DNA of 6,774 bases, taken from Sedimenticola sp. Its GTDB lineage: Bacteria > Pseudomonadota > Gammaproteobacteria > Chromatiales > Chromatiaceae. The DNA is taken from positions 1 through 6,774 of the forward strand of contig JAUUYI010000116.1 in the NCBI GenBank assembly GCA_030590525.1, written 5' to 3'. Positions 1-4,302 of the stretch are shown one piece after another. The translations under genes were made by a program, and so were the position numbers. The notes under the pieces are model-generated. The model was not told the DNA's origin. It was given only the letters and a program-made list of their open reading frames with translations, and did not search any database. Every line of letters begins with the position of its first letter. Positions within the stretch are counted from its first letter, which is position 1.

Positions 1-1
1 G

Positions 2-289
2 TTGCTGCTGGATGAGCCGACAGCGGGCCTGGACCCGGTCAACGCCGCGGCGATCGATGAGCTGGTGCTCAAACTCAAACAGGAACTTGGCCTGACCGTG
101 TTCATGGTGACCCACGATATGGATACCCTGTGGCGGGTGCCTGACCAGGTGGCCTTTCTGGGTGAGCATCGAGTGCTGGCCTGTGACCGGGTGGAGGCTT
201 TGTCCGACAATCCTCACCCGTTGATCAAATCCTATTTTCAGGGCCCCAGAGGGCGTCGGGCCCGGGAGTCTGCGTGGGCGACAACTTGA
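2..289 (+). CDS. MlaF-like ABC transporter ATP-binding protein, C-terminal part (5' end outside window)
   Basis: This is the last 95 residues of an ABC ATPase; the open frame runs in from before the window, so no start is visible. It opens directly on the Walker B motif and signature glutamate (LLLDEP), followed by the D-loop (GLDP, fragment residues 10-13) and the switch histidine (MVTHD, residues 35-39). The Walker A and LSGGQ motifs must lie upstream. The downstream helices and the ending resemble MlaF of the Mla system, which moves phospholipids between outer and inner membranes. The neighbours, an MCE-domain protein and an auxiliary lipoprotein, support the same assignment: it would be the cytoplasmic motor of an MCE lipid transporter whose permease gene should lie just upstream. 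Its last 16 bases overlap the start of the MCE gene, implying translational coupling. The tail PRGRRARESAWATT is encoded largely in that ribosome-binding/overlap region and is unlikely to be functional. Confidence 0.93.
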   Translation: MLLDEPTAGLDPVNAAAIDELVLKLKQELGLTVFMVTHDMDTLWRVPDQVAFLGEHRVLACDRVEALSDNPHPLIKSYFQGPRGRRARESAWATT

Positions 290-1203
290 GGTACACCCTG
301 GTCGGTCTGTTCGTGCTGCTGTTCGGCACGGGCCTGATCGGCGCCACCCTCTGGCTCTCCACCCAGTCTGAAGGCAGGCGTTACAACACCTATCTCGCCT
401 ATTCGGCGCAATCGGTGGCGGGGCTCAATGTGGGGTCGGACGTGAAATATCGTGGCGTCCAGGTGGGGAAGGTGCGGAACATATCGCTGGACCCGGTTGA
501 TCCGCAACGGGTGCGGCTGCGGCTGGATATCGAACAGGGGGTGCCGGTGACGCAGGAAACGACAGCCAGGCTGGCGCTGAAGGGTGTCACCGGTATCGCC
601 TACTTGGAGCTCAGCGGTGGTAACCCGAACGCCCCCCCGCTGCAGCCGTCCGGTGGCTCGCCCTACCCGGTGATCATGGTCGGCCCATCGCGACTGGTGC
701 GGATGGAAACGGCGATCACCAGCGTCCTCTCCGGCCTGCAGTCGGTGGCGGGCAATCTGGGGCAGCTGACCCAGCGTATGAACCAGGTATTGAGCGATGA
801 GAACCAGAGCCGGCTGACCCGGCTGCTGGTGAACCTGGAGACATTTTCAGAGCTCCTGGCATCCAGCCGCAACCGGGATACAGTGGAACGGCTGCTGGCA
901 AATGCCAGTCGCAGCAGCGACCGCCTGCCCGGGTTGCTCGCGCAGCTGGAGCAGGTGCTGGAGGAGAGCCGGCAGATGCTTCAGGCCCTCTCCCTGAATG
1001 CCCGCCGGCTGGGCGATGCGGTAGCGATGGGGCAGCAGGATGTCAGGGGCTTCCTGCGTGATACGGATGCCAGAGTGGACGTGCTCCTGGCGAGCCTGGG
1101 GCAGCTGATGGAGACGCTGCAGCGTATGGCCGATACCCTGGAGCAGGATCCGTCCCGGCTGCTGCGGGGCCTCCCGACCGTCCCACCCGGACCGGGAGAG
1201 TGA
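274..1203 (+). CDS. MlaD/MCE-family periplasmic lipid transport protein
   Basis: A 309-residue protein with a short cytoplasmic N-terminus, one transmembrane segment (about residues 8-28) and an MCE domain (about 38-116) that includes the segment GLNVGSDVKYRGVQVGKV at 50-67. A long Gln/Leu/Arg-rich helical region follows (about 140-295), then a Pro-rich tail. MCE proteins form inner-membrane-anchored hexameric rings or tubes that carry lipids across the periplasm. E. coli MlaD is about 183 residues, so this protein has an extended helical tail, as in MCE proteins whose helices form a needle-like channel. The GTG start at 274 is chosen because GGGAG at 264-268 is well placed and the transmembrane segment follows at once. 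The gene overlaps the ATPase by 16 bp and ends 2 bp before the lipoprotein ATG. I see the MCE fold with confidence; the lipid substrate is inferred from the family. Confidence 0.93.
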   Translation: MGDNLRYTLVGLFVLLFGTGLIGATLWLSTQSEGRRYNTYLAYSAQSVAGLNVGSDVKYRGVQVGKVRNISLDPVDPQRVRLRLDIEQGVPVTQETTARLALKGVTGIAYLELSGGNPNAPPLQPSGGSPYPVIMVGPSRLVRMETAITSVLSGLQSVAGNLGQLTQRMNQVLSDENQSRLTRLLVNLETFSELLASSRNRDTVERLLANASRSSDRLPGLLAQLEQVLEESRQMLQALSLNARRLGDAVAMGQQDVRGFLRDTDARVDVLLASLGQLMETLQRMADTLEQDPSRLLRGLPTVPPGPGE

Positions 1204-1205
1204 AG

Positions 1206-1877
1206 ATGAAAAAAAGGGCGACCCGTTCTATCCACTGGGCGGTGGCAGCGACAGCCGGGGCGTTGCTGCTGAGTGGCTGTACTCTGCTGCCGGCACCCGA
1301 TGGCGAGCGCTTGGTGGCAACCTACACCCTCTCCCCGCCAACGGAGACTCGGGCGGATGCCGGCGGAGTGAGTGGTAACGGTGTGCTGGCACTGTCGAAA
1401 CCGGTTGCGGCACCGGGCTACGACGCAACCGACATGATCTACCTGGTGCGTCCCTATCAACTGCAGCGTTTTGCCGGCAGCCGCTGGGTTCGGCCCCCGG
1501 CGGAGATGCTGGCCCCGCTGTTGCTGCAGCGGCTGACGGCCGACGGTTATTACCGATCCCTGGTACCCGCCCATCTGTCCTCGATTGCCGACCAGCGTCT
1601 GGACGTCACCCTGCTCACCCTGCAGCAGGAGTTTTCAGAGGGTGCCAGCCAGATCCGCATCAGCCTGCGGGTGCAGCTGGTGGATCTGCGCCAGCGCCGG
1701 CTGCTGGCGAGCGCGACCTTCACCGAGCTGGAACCGGCACCCGGCAACGACCCCTATGGCGGGGTGGTGGCGGCCAATCGTGCCGTCGCGCGGATCCTCA
1801 CGCAGGTGGCAGCGTTTTGCCGGGAGACAGAGGACAGAGGACAGAAGGTAGTCCCGCAAGGACGTAGGATGCGGTGA
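1206..1877 (+). CDS. ABC-type transport auxiliary lipoprotein (PqiC/YmbA-like)
   Basis: A 223-residue protein with a basic N-terminus, a hydrophobic stretch and a lipobox ending LLSGC with the lipidated Cys at residue 25, so it is a lipoprotein. The following domain (YTLSPP near the start, then I/V-rich strands including LVRPYQLQRFAGSRWVRPPA) fits the ABC-transport auxiliary component family that includes PqiC, an outer-membrane partner of MCE systems. ATG 1206 is preferred to GTG 1200, because the GGAG at 1195-1198 sits 7 nt before the ATG but only 1 nt before the GTG. It starts 2 bp after the MCE gene and is presumably co-translated. The last 15-17 codons (after about TQVAAFCRE) are encoded by repeat DNA: heptamers at 1824-1845 and the left arm of a REP-like palindrome, which supplies the TGA. 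The original C-terminus was therefore probably replaced by repeat insertion. Confidence 0.88.
   Translation: MKKRATRSIHWAVAATAGALLLSGCTLLPAPDGERLVATYTLSPPTETRADAGGVSGNGVLALSKPVAAPGYDATDMIYLVRPYQLQRFAGSRWVRPPAEMLAPLLLQRLTADGYYRSLVPAHLSSIADQRLDVTLLTLQQEFSEGASQIRISLRVQLVDLRQRRLLASATFTELEPAPGNDPYGGVVAANRAVARILTQVAAFCRETEDRGQKVVPQGRRMR
1824..1845. repeat. Short heptamer tract (GGACAGA)
   Basis: Two exact tandem copies of GGACAGA (1832-1838, 1839-1845) follow a degenerate copy (GAGACAGA, 1824-1831). The period and GGAC core match the GGACCRA heptamers near 3221-4003. The tract lies in frame inside the 3' end of the lipoprotein gene and encodes ETEDRGQ. Confidence 0.6.
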
Positions 1878-1894
1878 GCTTTGCGAACCGCATC
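1864..1894. repeat. REP-like palindrome A
   Basis: Perfect 8-bp arms GATGCGGT (1868-1875) and ACCGCATC (1887-1894) surround the loop GAGCTTTGCGA. The TGA stop of the lipoprotein gene (1875-1877) lies at the arm/loop junction. A diverged copy occurs at 5531-5560, so this is a dispersed family rather than a local hairpin. Confidence 0.75.
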
Positions 1895-1906
1895 GTTCGC
1901 GATCGA

Positions 1907-1940
1907 TACGGTGCGCGCGGCTTACGCCGCACACACCGTA
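1907..1940. repeat. REP-like palindrome B
   Basis: Two 15-nt arms (1907-1921 and 1926-1940) around the loop TTAC pair at 13 of 15 positions, with G-U or mismatches at the other two. The arm core GGTGCGCGCGGC is nearly the same as the left arm of palindrome C (GGTGTGCGCGGC), so B and C belong to one family. It is positioned as the possible terminator or mRNA-stabilising end of the lipid transport operon. Confidence 0.7.
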
Positions 1941-1962
1941 CCTGGTTGAGAGAGTGAAGTAG

Positions 1963-1989
1963 GGTGTGCGCGGCGAAGCCGTGTGCGCC
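1963..1989. repeat. REP-like palindrome C
   Basis: Arms GGTGTGCGCGGC (1963-1974) and GCCGTGTGCGCC (1978-1989) around a GAA loop pair imperfectly, with wobble pairs. It follows palindrome B by 22 nt and shares its arm sequence. Confidence 0.65.
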
Positions 1990-1995
1990 ATGGAT

Positions 1996-2024
1996 CTGGC
2001 TCCCGCACAGAGCGTGGGAGCCAG
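1996..2024. repeat. REP-like palindrome D
   Basis: Arms CTGGCTCCC (1996-2004) and GGGAGCCAG (2016-2024) are perfect complements, extended inward by a G-U and a C-G pair. The sequence differs from palindromes A-C, so it is a second family. I recall similar GCTCCC...GGGAGC palindromes as common dispersed repeats in gammaproteobacteria, which is unverified here. Confidence 0.65.
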
Positions 2025-2072
2025 AGTTCTGGCAGGGGGCAGGCGCTGGAACTGAAAGGATGCAAAAAAGAG

Positions 2073-2101
2073 TTGACAGGAAGTTGGTAATATTAGAGAA
2101 T
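2073..2101 (+). promoter_or_regulatory. Sigma70-type promoter for small transcript
   Basis: A perfect -35 hexamer TTGACA (2073-2078), a 17-nt spacer and a -10 of GAGAAT (2096-2101, 4 of 6 consensus bases). Predicted transcription start is near 2107-2109, exactly where the 5' hairpin of the candidate small RNA begins. Confidence 0.65.
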
Positions 2102-2107
2102 ACTGTC

Positions 2108-2191
2108 ATTGGTTGCTTAGGCAGCCAATACTCCTCCATCCTCCTTTGGTGGTTTATTTAGGCGCACATCCTCTGTTGCGCCTATTTTTTT
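2108..2191 (+). ncRNA. Candidate small RNA or attenuated leader upstream of rplM
   Basis: From the predicted start near 2108 the RNA would open with a 9-bp hairpin (2108-2116 with 2121-2129, loop TTAG, one G-U pair). It continues with an apparently unpaired pyrimidine-rich stretch (ACTCCTCCATCCTCC, 2130-2144) and ends at an intrinsic terminator at 2191, for about 84 nt. No convincing ORF with a ribosome-binding site lies within. The C/U-rich stretch is complementary to Shine-Dalgarno sequences, as in some known trans-acting sRNAs. Alternatively it is a 5' leader whose terminator attenuates rplM-rpsI. I do not recognise it as a named RNA family. Confidence 0.5.
2160..2191 (+). terminator. Intrinsic terminator upstream of rplM
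   Basis: A perfect 7-bp stem AGGCGCA (2160-2166) / TGCGCCT (2177-2183), a 10-nt loop, then A and seven T (2185-2191). It lies between the 2073 promoter and the rplM promoter, so it ends the candidate small RNA or attenuates read-through. Confidence 0.75.
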
Positions 2192-2202
2192 GCCTGAAAG
2201 AG

Positions 2203-2231
2203 TTGCAAACCTCTCCTCTGTCCGGTAACAT
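2203..2231 (+). promoter_or_regulatory. Probable rplM promoter
   Basis: TTGCAA (2203-2208), a 17-nt spacer, TAACAT (2226-2231); each box matches 4 of 6 consensus bases. It lies just after the terminator, which would let rplM-rpsI be transcribed independently of the upstream RNA. Predicted 5' leader is about 48 nt. Confidence 0.5.
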
Positions 2232-2244
2232 TCGCGCTCTTTAA

Positions 2245-2276
2245 TTTCAAGCGTTTTATTGAAACTCCTTTAGGAG
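2245..2276 (+). promoter_or_regulatory. rplM leader hairpins covering the ribosome-binding site
   Basis: TTTCAA (2245-2250) pairs with TTGAAA (2259-2264). Immediately after, CTCC (2265-2268) can pair with GGAG (2273-2276), which is the rplM Shine-Dalgarno 9 nt before ATG 2286. The stems are short, so the arrangement is only suggestive of translational control. Confidence 0.3.
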
Positions 2277-2285
2277 CTGGTTCTG

Positions 2286-2714
2286 ATGACGACTGTGAGT
2301 GCAAAACCCGCTGAGGTGCGCCGCGACTGGTACCTGATCGATGCCACCGACAAGACCCTGGGGCGTATCTCTAGCGAGATCGCACGGCGTCTGCGCGGGA
2401 AGCATAAGCCCGAATACACGCCGCACGTGGATACTGGTGACTACATCGTGGTGGTCAATGCCGAGAAGGTTCGGGTGACCGGCAACAAGATGCAGAACAA
2501 GATATACCACCATCACACCGGTTATATCGGAAACCTGAAGTCCATCAGCCTGGAAAAGCTGCTGGCGAAGGCGCCTGAGCGGGTGATCGAAGCCGCGGTC
2601 AAGGGCATGATGCCGAAGAACCCGCTGGGCCGGGCCATGTTCAAGAAGCTCAAGGTCTACGCCGGCCCGGAGCACAGGCACGCCGCCCAGCAGCCGCAAC
2701 CGTTGGAACTCTGA
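2286..2714 (+). CDS. rplM: Large ribosomal subunit protein L13
   Basis: A 142-residue protein, the same length as E. coli L13, an early-assembling 50S subunit protein that binds 23S rRNA. Recognisable L13 segments are [13 protein letters not shown] (15-27), the [16 protein letters not shown] block (38-53), [10 protein letters not shown] (71-80) and the conserved [21 protein letters not shown] region (105-125) followed by [12 protein letters not shown]. The ATG at 2286 follows GGAG (2273-2276) at good spacing. It is the first gene of the usual rplM-rpsI operon. The upstream region carries a promoter, a terminator and possible leader hairpins. Confidence 0.98.
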   Translation: MTTVSAKPAEVRRDWYLIDATDKTLGRISSEIARRLRGKHKPEYTPHVDTGDYIVVVNAEKVRVTGNKMQNKIYHHHTGYIGNLKSISLEKLLAKAPERVIEAAVKGMMPKNPLGRAMFKKLKVYAGPEHRHAAQQPQPLEL

Positions 2715-2718
2715 ATTT

Positions 2719-2787
2719 CCAGGGGTCTGTCGGATTCAGGCGATCGTAGCTTTTTCGCAGTGATCAGTGGATCCGACAGGCCCCAGG
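2719..2787. repeat. Long inverted repeat between rplM and rpsI
   Basis: Arms 2719-2735 and 2771-2787 pair at 15 of 17 positions, plus a G-U and an A-A mismatch; the innermost nine bases (CTGTCGGAT / ATCCGACAG) are perfect. The loop is 35 nt. It begins 4 nt after the rplM stop and takes up most of the 109-nt gap. No T-tract follows the right arm, so it is not a standard intrinsic terminator. It may be an mRNA-processing or stability element, or a repeat insertion. Confidence 0.7.
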
Positions 2788-2823
2788 CCCAAGTCCTTAT
2801 TTAGAACTGGAATATATATCAAA

Positions 2824-3216
2824 ATGGCACAGACCCATACCTACGCCACCGGCCGTCGCAAGAGCTCGACCGCACGAGTTTTTCTGACCATCGGCAAGGG
2901 CAGCATCACCGTAAACAAGCGTCCCCTGGACGAGTACTTTGGCCGTGAGACCGCCCGCATGGTGGTGCGCCAGCCCCTGGAGCAGGCGGAGATGCTGGAG
3001 CGGGTGGACATCCGGGTGACCGTCGCCGGCGGTGGCACCAGCGGTCAGGCCGGCGCCATCCGTCACGGCATTGCCCGTGCCCTGGCAGAGTACGACGAGA
3101 CCCTGCAGAGCACCATGCGCAAGGCCGGTTTCCTCACCCGCGACGCACGCGCCGTGGAGCGCAAGAAAGTCGGGCTGCACAAGGCGCGTAAGCGTCCTCA
3201 GTACTCAAAACGTTAA
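2824..3216 (+). CDS. rpsI: Small ribosomal subunit protein S9
   Basis: A 130-residue protein, the same length as E. coli S9, a head protein of the 30S subunit. Diagnostic segments are [12 protein letters not shown] (9-20), [17 protein letters not shown] (37-53), the [19 protein letters not shown] block (69-87) and the basic tail ending RPQYSKR, whose last Arg reaches the P-site tRNA in known structures. The start is ATG 2824; an in-frame GTG at 2767 would add 19 residues with no S9 similarity and lies inside the inverted repeat. The Shine-Dalgarno is weak (GGAA at 2809-2812), so initiation may depend on coupling or on the upstream structure. No terminator follows directly; heptamer repeats begin within a few bases. 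Confidence 0.98.
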   Translation: MAQTHTYATGRRKSSTARVFLTIGKGSITVNKRPLDEYFGRETARMVVRQPLEQAEMLERVDIRVTVAGGGTSGQAGAIRHGIARALAEYDETLQSTMRKAGFLTRDARAVERKKVGLHKARKRPQYSKR

Positions 3217-3220
3217 AATC

Positions 3221-3269
3221 AGGAAAAACGGGACCGAGGACCGAGGATAAAACGAAGGACCAAGGAACC
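3221..3269. repeat. Heptamer tract 1 (GGACCRA, forward)
   Basis: After a lead-in AAAAACGGGACC (3224-3235) come GGACCGA (3231-3237), GGACCGA (3238-3244), GGATAAA and GGACCAA (3257-3263). It starts 5 nt after the rpsI stop. The 16 nt at 3231-3246 match the complement of 3683-3698 at 15 of 16 positions. Positions 3238-3269 also closely match the complement of 3942-3971. Confidence 0.8.
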
Positions 3270-3314
3270 TGGGTTACTAAAGGTTTCTGGGAAAAAACTG
3301 GTCAGGGAGGGCGC

Positions 3315-3680
3315 ATGGATGCGTTGAAAGACCTGGAAGTATGGCGACGGGCTTGTCGCCTGGCGGTAGACGTTTATCGACTGGTTTCTGTCTGTCGGGA
3401 TTACGGCTTTAGAGATCAATTAGGGCGCTCTGCTCTGTCGATCGCTTCCAACATTGCGGAAGGGTATGAGCGTGATTCAGCGAAGGACCGGGTTCATTTT
3501 CTCAGGACCGCCCGGGGGTCCTGCAGTGAGACCTGGACGCAGTTGTTGATTGGAGTCGAAGCCGGATTTCTTGAAAAAGCCACCGGGCTTGAGAAGTCAG
3601 AAGAGGTCAGGCAGATTTCGAAAATGGTTTTCGGGCTCATAGCCCATATCGAGAAAGAGGCTCGGTCCCCTCGGTCCTAG
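3315..3680 (+). CDS. Four-helix-bundle protein, S23/23S rRNA intervening-sequence family
   Basis: A 121-residue protein, typical length for the family first noticed as ORFs in intervening sequences of bacterial 23S rRNA genes and related to the Avd accessory protein of diversity-generating retroelements. Four helices are apparent: 6-25 (DLEVWRRACRLAVDVYRL), 32-52 with the family hallmark SIASNIAEGYER (42-53), 57-84 (FLRTARGSCSETWTQLLIG) and 94-115. The protein is basic and probably forms a pentamer or another oligomer that binds nucleic acid; the role of free-standing members is unknown. ATG 3315 follows a strong AGGGAGG (3304-3310). The final residues ARSPRS and the TAG stop come from heptamer tract 2. 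It is an unusual neighbour for rpsI, pointing to insertion into the region. No rRNA sequence surrounds it here. Confidence 0.9.
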   Translation: MDALKDLEVWRRACRLAVDVYRLVSVCRDYGFRDQLGRSALSIASNIAEGYERDSAKDRVHFLRTARGSCSETWTQLLIGVEAGFLEKATGLEKSEEVRQISKMVFGLIAHIEKEARSPRS

Positions 3681-3705
3681 TACCTCGGCCCTCGGTCCTG
3701 CTTTT
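3663..3705. repeat. Heptamer tract 2 (inverted)
   Basis: Reverse-orientation copies of the heptamer (TCGGTCC at 3662-3668 and 3671-3677, then CCTCGGCCCTCGGTCC at 3683-3698) end in GGTCCTGCTTTT (3694-3705). It contains the last codons and the stop of the four-helix-bundle gene and ends 2 nt before the tRNA. Confidence 0.8.
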
Positions 3706-3707
3706 AT

Positions 3708-3781
3708 TGGGGATTCGTCTAATGGCAGGACAGCGGACTCTGACTCCGTATGTGGAGGTTCGAATCCTCCATCCCCAGCCA
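3708..3781 (+). tRNA. tRNA-Gln (anticodon CTG), CCA encoded
   Basis: It folds as a complete cloverleaf. The acceptor stem TGGGGAT (3708-3714) pairs with ATCCCCA (3771-3777), with discriminator G3778 and an encoded CCA (3779-3781). The anticodon stem GCGGA (3733-3737) / TCCGT (3745-3749) encloses loop CTCTGAC, giving anticodon CTG (3740-3742), which reads CAG glutamine codons. The T arm is GAGG-TTCGAAT-CCTC. Its sequence resembles E. coli tRNA-Gln. No promoter of its own is apparent: heptamer tract 2 reaches to 2 nt before its 5' end, so it may be transcribed by read-through from the rplM-rpsI side. Confidence 0.96.
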
Positions 3782-3786
3782 ACATC

Positions 3787-3810
3787 AAAACCCGCTCCAG
3801 CGGGTTTTTT
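3787..3810 (+). terminator. Intrinsic terminator after tRNA-Gln
   Basis: AAAACCCGC (3787-3795) and GCGGGTTTT (3800-3808) form a 9-bp stem with loop TCCA, running into six T (3805-3810). It lies 5 nt after the tRNA CCA. Confidence 0.9.
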
Positions 3811-3829
3811 CATTCGAAGCTGAAAATCA

Positions 3830-3996
3830 GATAAAGGCAGGACCAAGGACCAAGGACCAAGGACTTAAAAACAGGGCCGAGGACCCAGGAAAAACAGGAC
3901 CCAGGAAAAGAAAAAACAAAGACAAAACTATTCTAAACGCGGGTCCTTGGTCCTGTTTTTATCCTCGGTCCTGTTTTTCCTGGGTCCTGGGCCCTG
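3830..3996. repeat. Second heptamer array, gene-less, with two inverted-repeat pairs
   Basis: Forward half: three perfect GGACCAA copies (3840-3860), then AAAAACAGGGCC (3867-3878) and AAAAACAGGACC (3890-3901). A 40-nt A-rich spacer follows. Reverse half: GGTCCTTGGTCCTGTTTTT (3942-3960) and GGTCCTGTTTTT (3967-3978), then CTGGGTCCTGGGCCCTG. Arm pair A: 3830-3851 against 3942-3963, 20 of 22 complementary. Arm pair B: 3872-3901 against 3967-3996, 29 of 30. The order is A, B, A', B', so the two hairpins cross and cannot both form as simple stems. The two GGTCCTGTTTTT ends could also terminate transcription. No credible gene lies inside. Confidence 0.85.
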
Positions 3997-4003
3997 CTGT
4001 TAT

Positions 4004-4221
4004 CCTGTTGCCCTGAAACAACCAGGCTCCGGGTGTTTCATTGGGTAACCGAGGGGTATTACCTAGTAATAATGGCCGGGTCAAAAAACCCCGTGATATT
4101 TTAAAGAGACTTCCCCAACAGACTGACTGACCAGAAAAACCCGGGGTGCAGCCGATCTATGCCCGACGGCCGTTTCATTTTTACAACAAACCATCCTTTT
4201 GTGGTTTTTTTCAAAAATATG
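4004..4221. other. Non-coding porin upstream region
   Basis: No supported gene. It holds a 6-bp hairpin GAAACA (4015-4020) / TGTTTC (4034-4039) and a perfect short dyad TATTAC-CTA-GTAATA (4057-4071) that could be an operator. AAACCA (4188-4193) / TGGTTT (4202-4207) followed by T to 4211 forms a weak terminator-like stem. An in-frame upstream extension of the porin from 4159 has no ribosome-binding site or signal-peptide logic and is not accepted. Confidence 0.5.
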
Positions 4222-4250
4222 TTGCAAAAAGGATTTCCTGGGACTATTAT
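4222..4250 (+). promoter_or_regulatory. Probable porin promoter
   Basis: TTGCAA (4222-4227), a 17-nt spacer, TATTAT (4245-4250, 5 of 6 consensus bases). Predicted start is near 4257, leaving a 5' untranslated leader of about 46 nt that includes the ribosome-binding site AGGAG (4291-4295). Confidence 0.65.
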
Positions 4251-4302
4251 TCAGCCTGAATCGAGGTTTTCCTCCAACAACAGATCAAGCAGGAGTTCAC
4301 AA

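Larger units (their letters stand above)
3224..3705 (+). mobile_element. Candidate heptamer-bounded unit carrying a four-helix-bundle gene
   Basis: The gene at 3315-3680 is enclosed by heptamer tracts in inverted orientation. The outer ends are AAAAACGGGACCGAGG (3224-3239) and the complementary-type end CTCGGTCCTGCTTTT (3691-3705). This resembles terminal inverted repeats of about 20 bp on a roughly 480-bp unit. A gene-less set of the same tracts follows the tRNA. I see no target-site duplication and no transposase, so mobility is inference only. Confidence 0.35.

Noticed and set aside
1964..2161. Open frame across palindromes C-D and the candidate small RNA
   Set aside because: It starts inside a REP-like palindrome, has no ribosome-binding site, and overlaps a promoter and hairpins.
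3315..3680. rRNA intervening sequence
   Set aside because: Although the protein belongs to that family, no 23S rRNA sequence flanks it; neighbours are rpsI and tRNA-Gln.
3315..3705. Diversity-generating retroelement (Avd-like accessory gene)
   Set aside because: No reverse transcriptase and no template/variable repeat pair is visible; the protein fits the general S23 family.
3708..3781. tRNA 3' end as an integrase attachment site
   Set aside because: No duplicate of the tRNA 3' end and no integrase gene is seen in the window.
3221..3996. CRISPR array
   Set aside because: Repeats are 7 bp in tandem without unique spacers of regular length and occur in both orientations.
3750..4016. Open frame from the tRNA through the second heptamer array
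   Set aside because: It begins within tRNA-Gln and is made of tandem repeats; low-complexity translation only.
4159..4302. N-terminal extension of the porin from an earlier ATG
   Set aside because: It would place the signal peptide internally and would cover the likely promoter; ATG 4303 has a good ribosome-binding site and a normal signal sequence.
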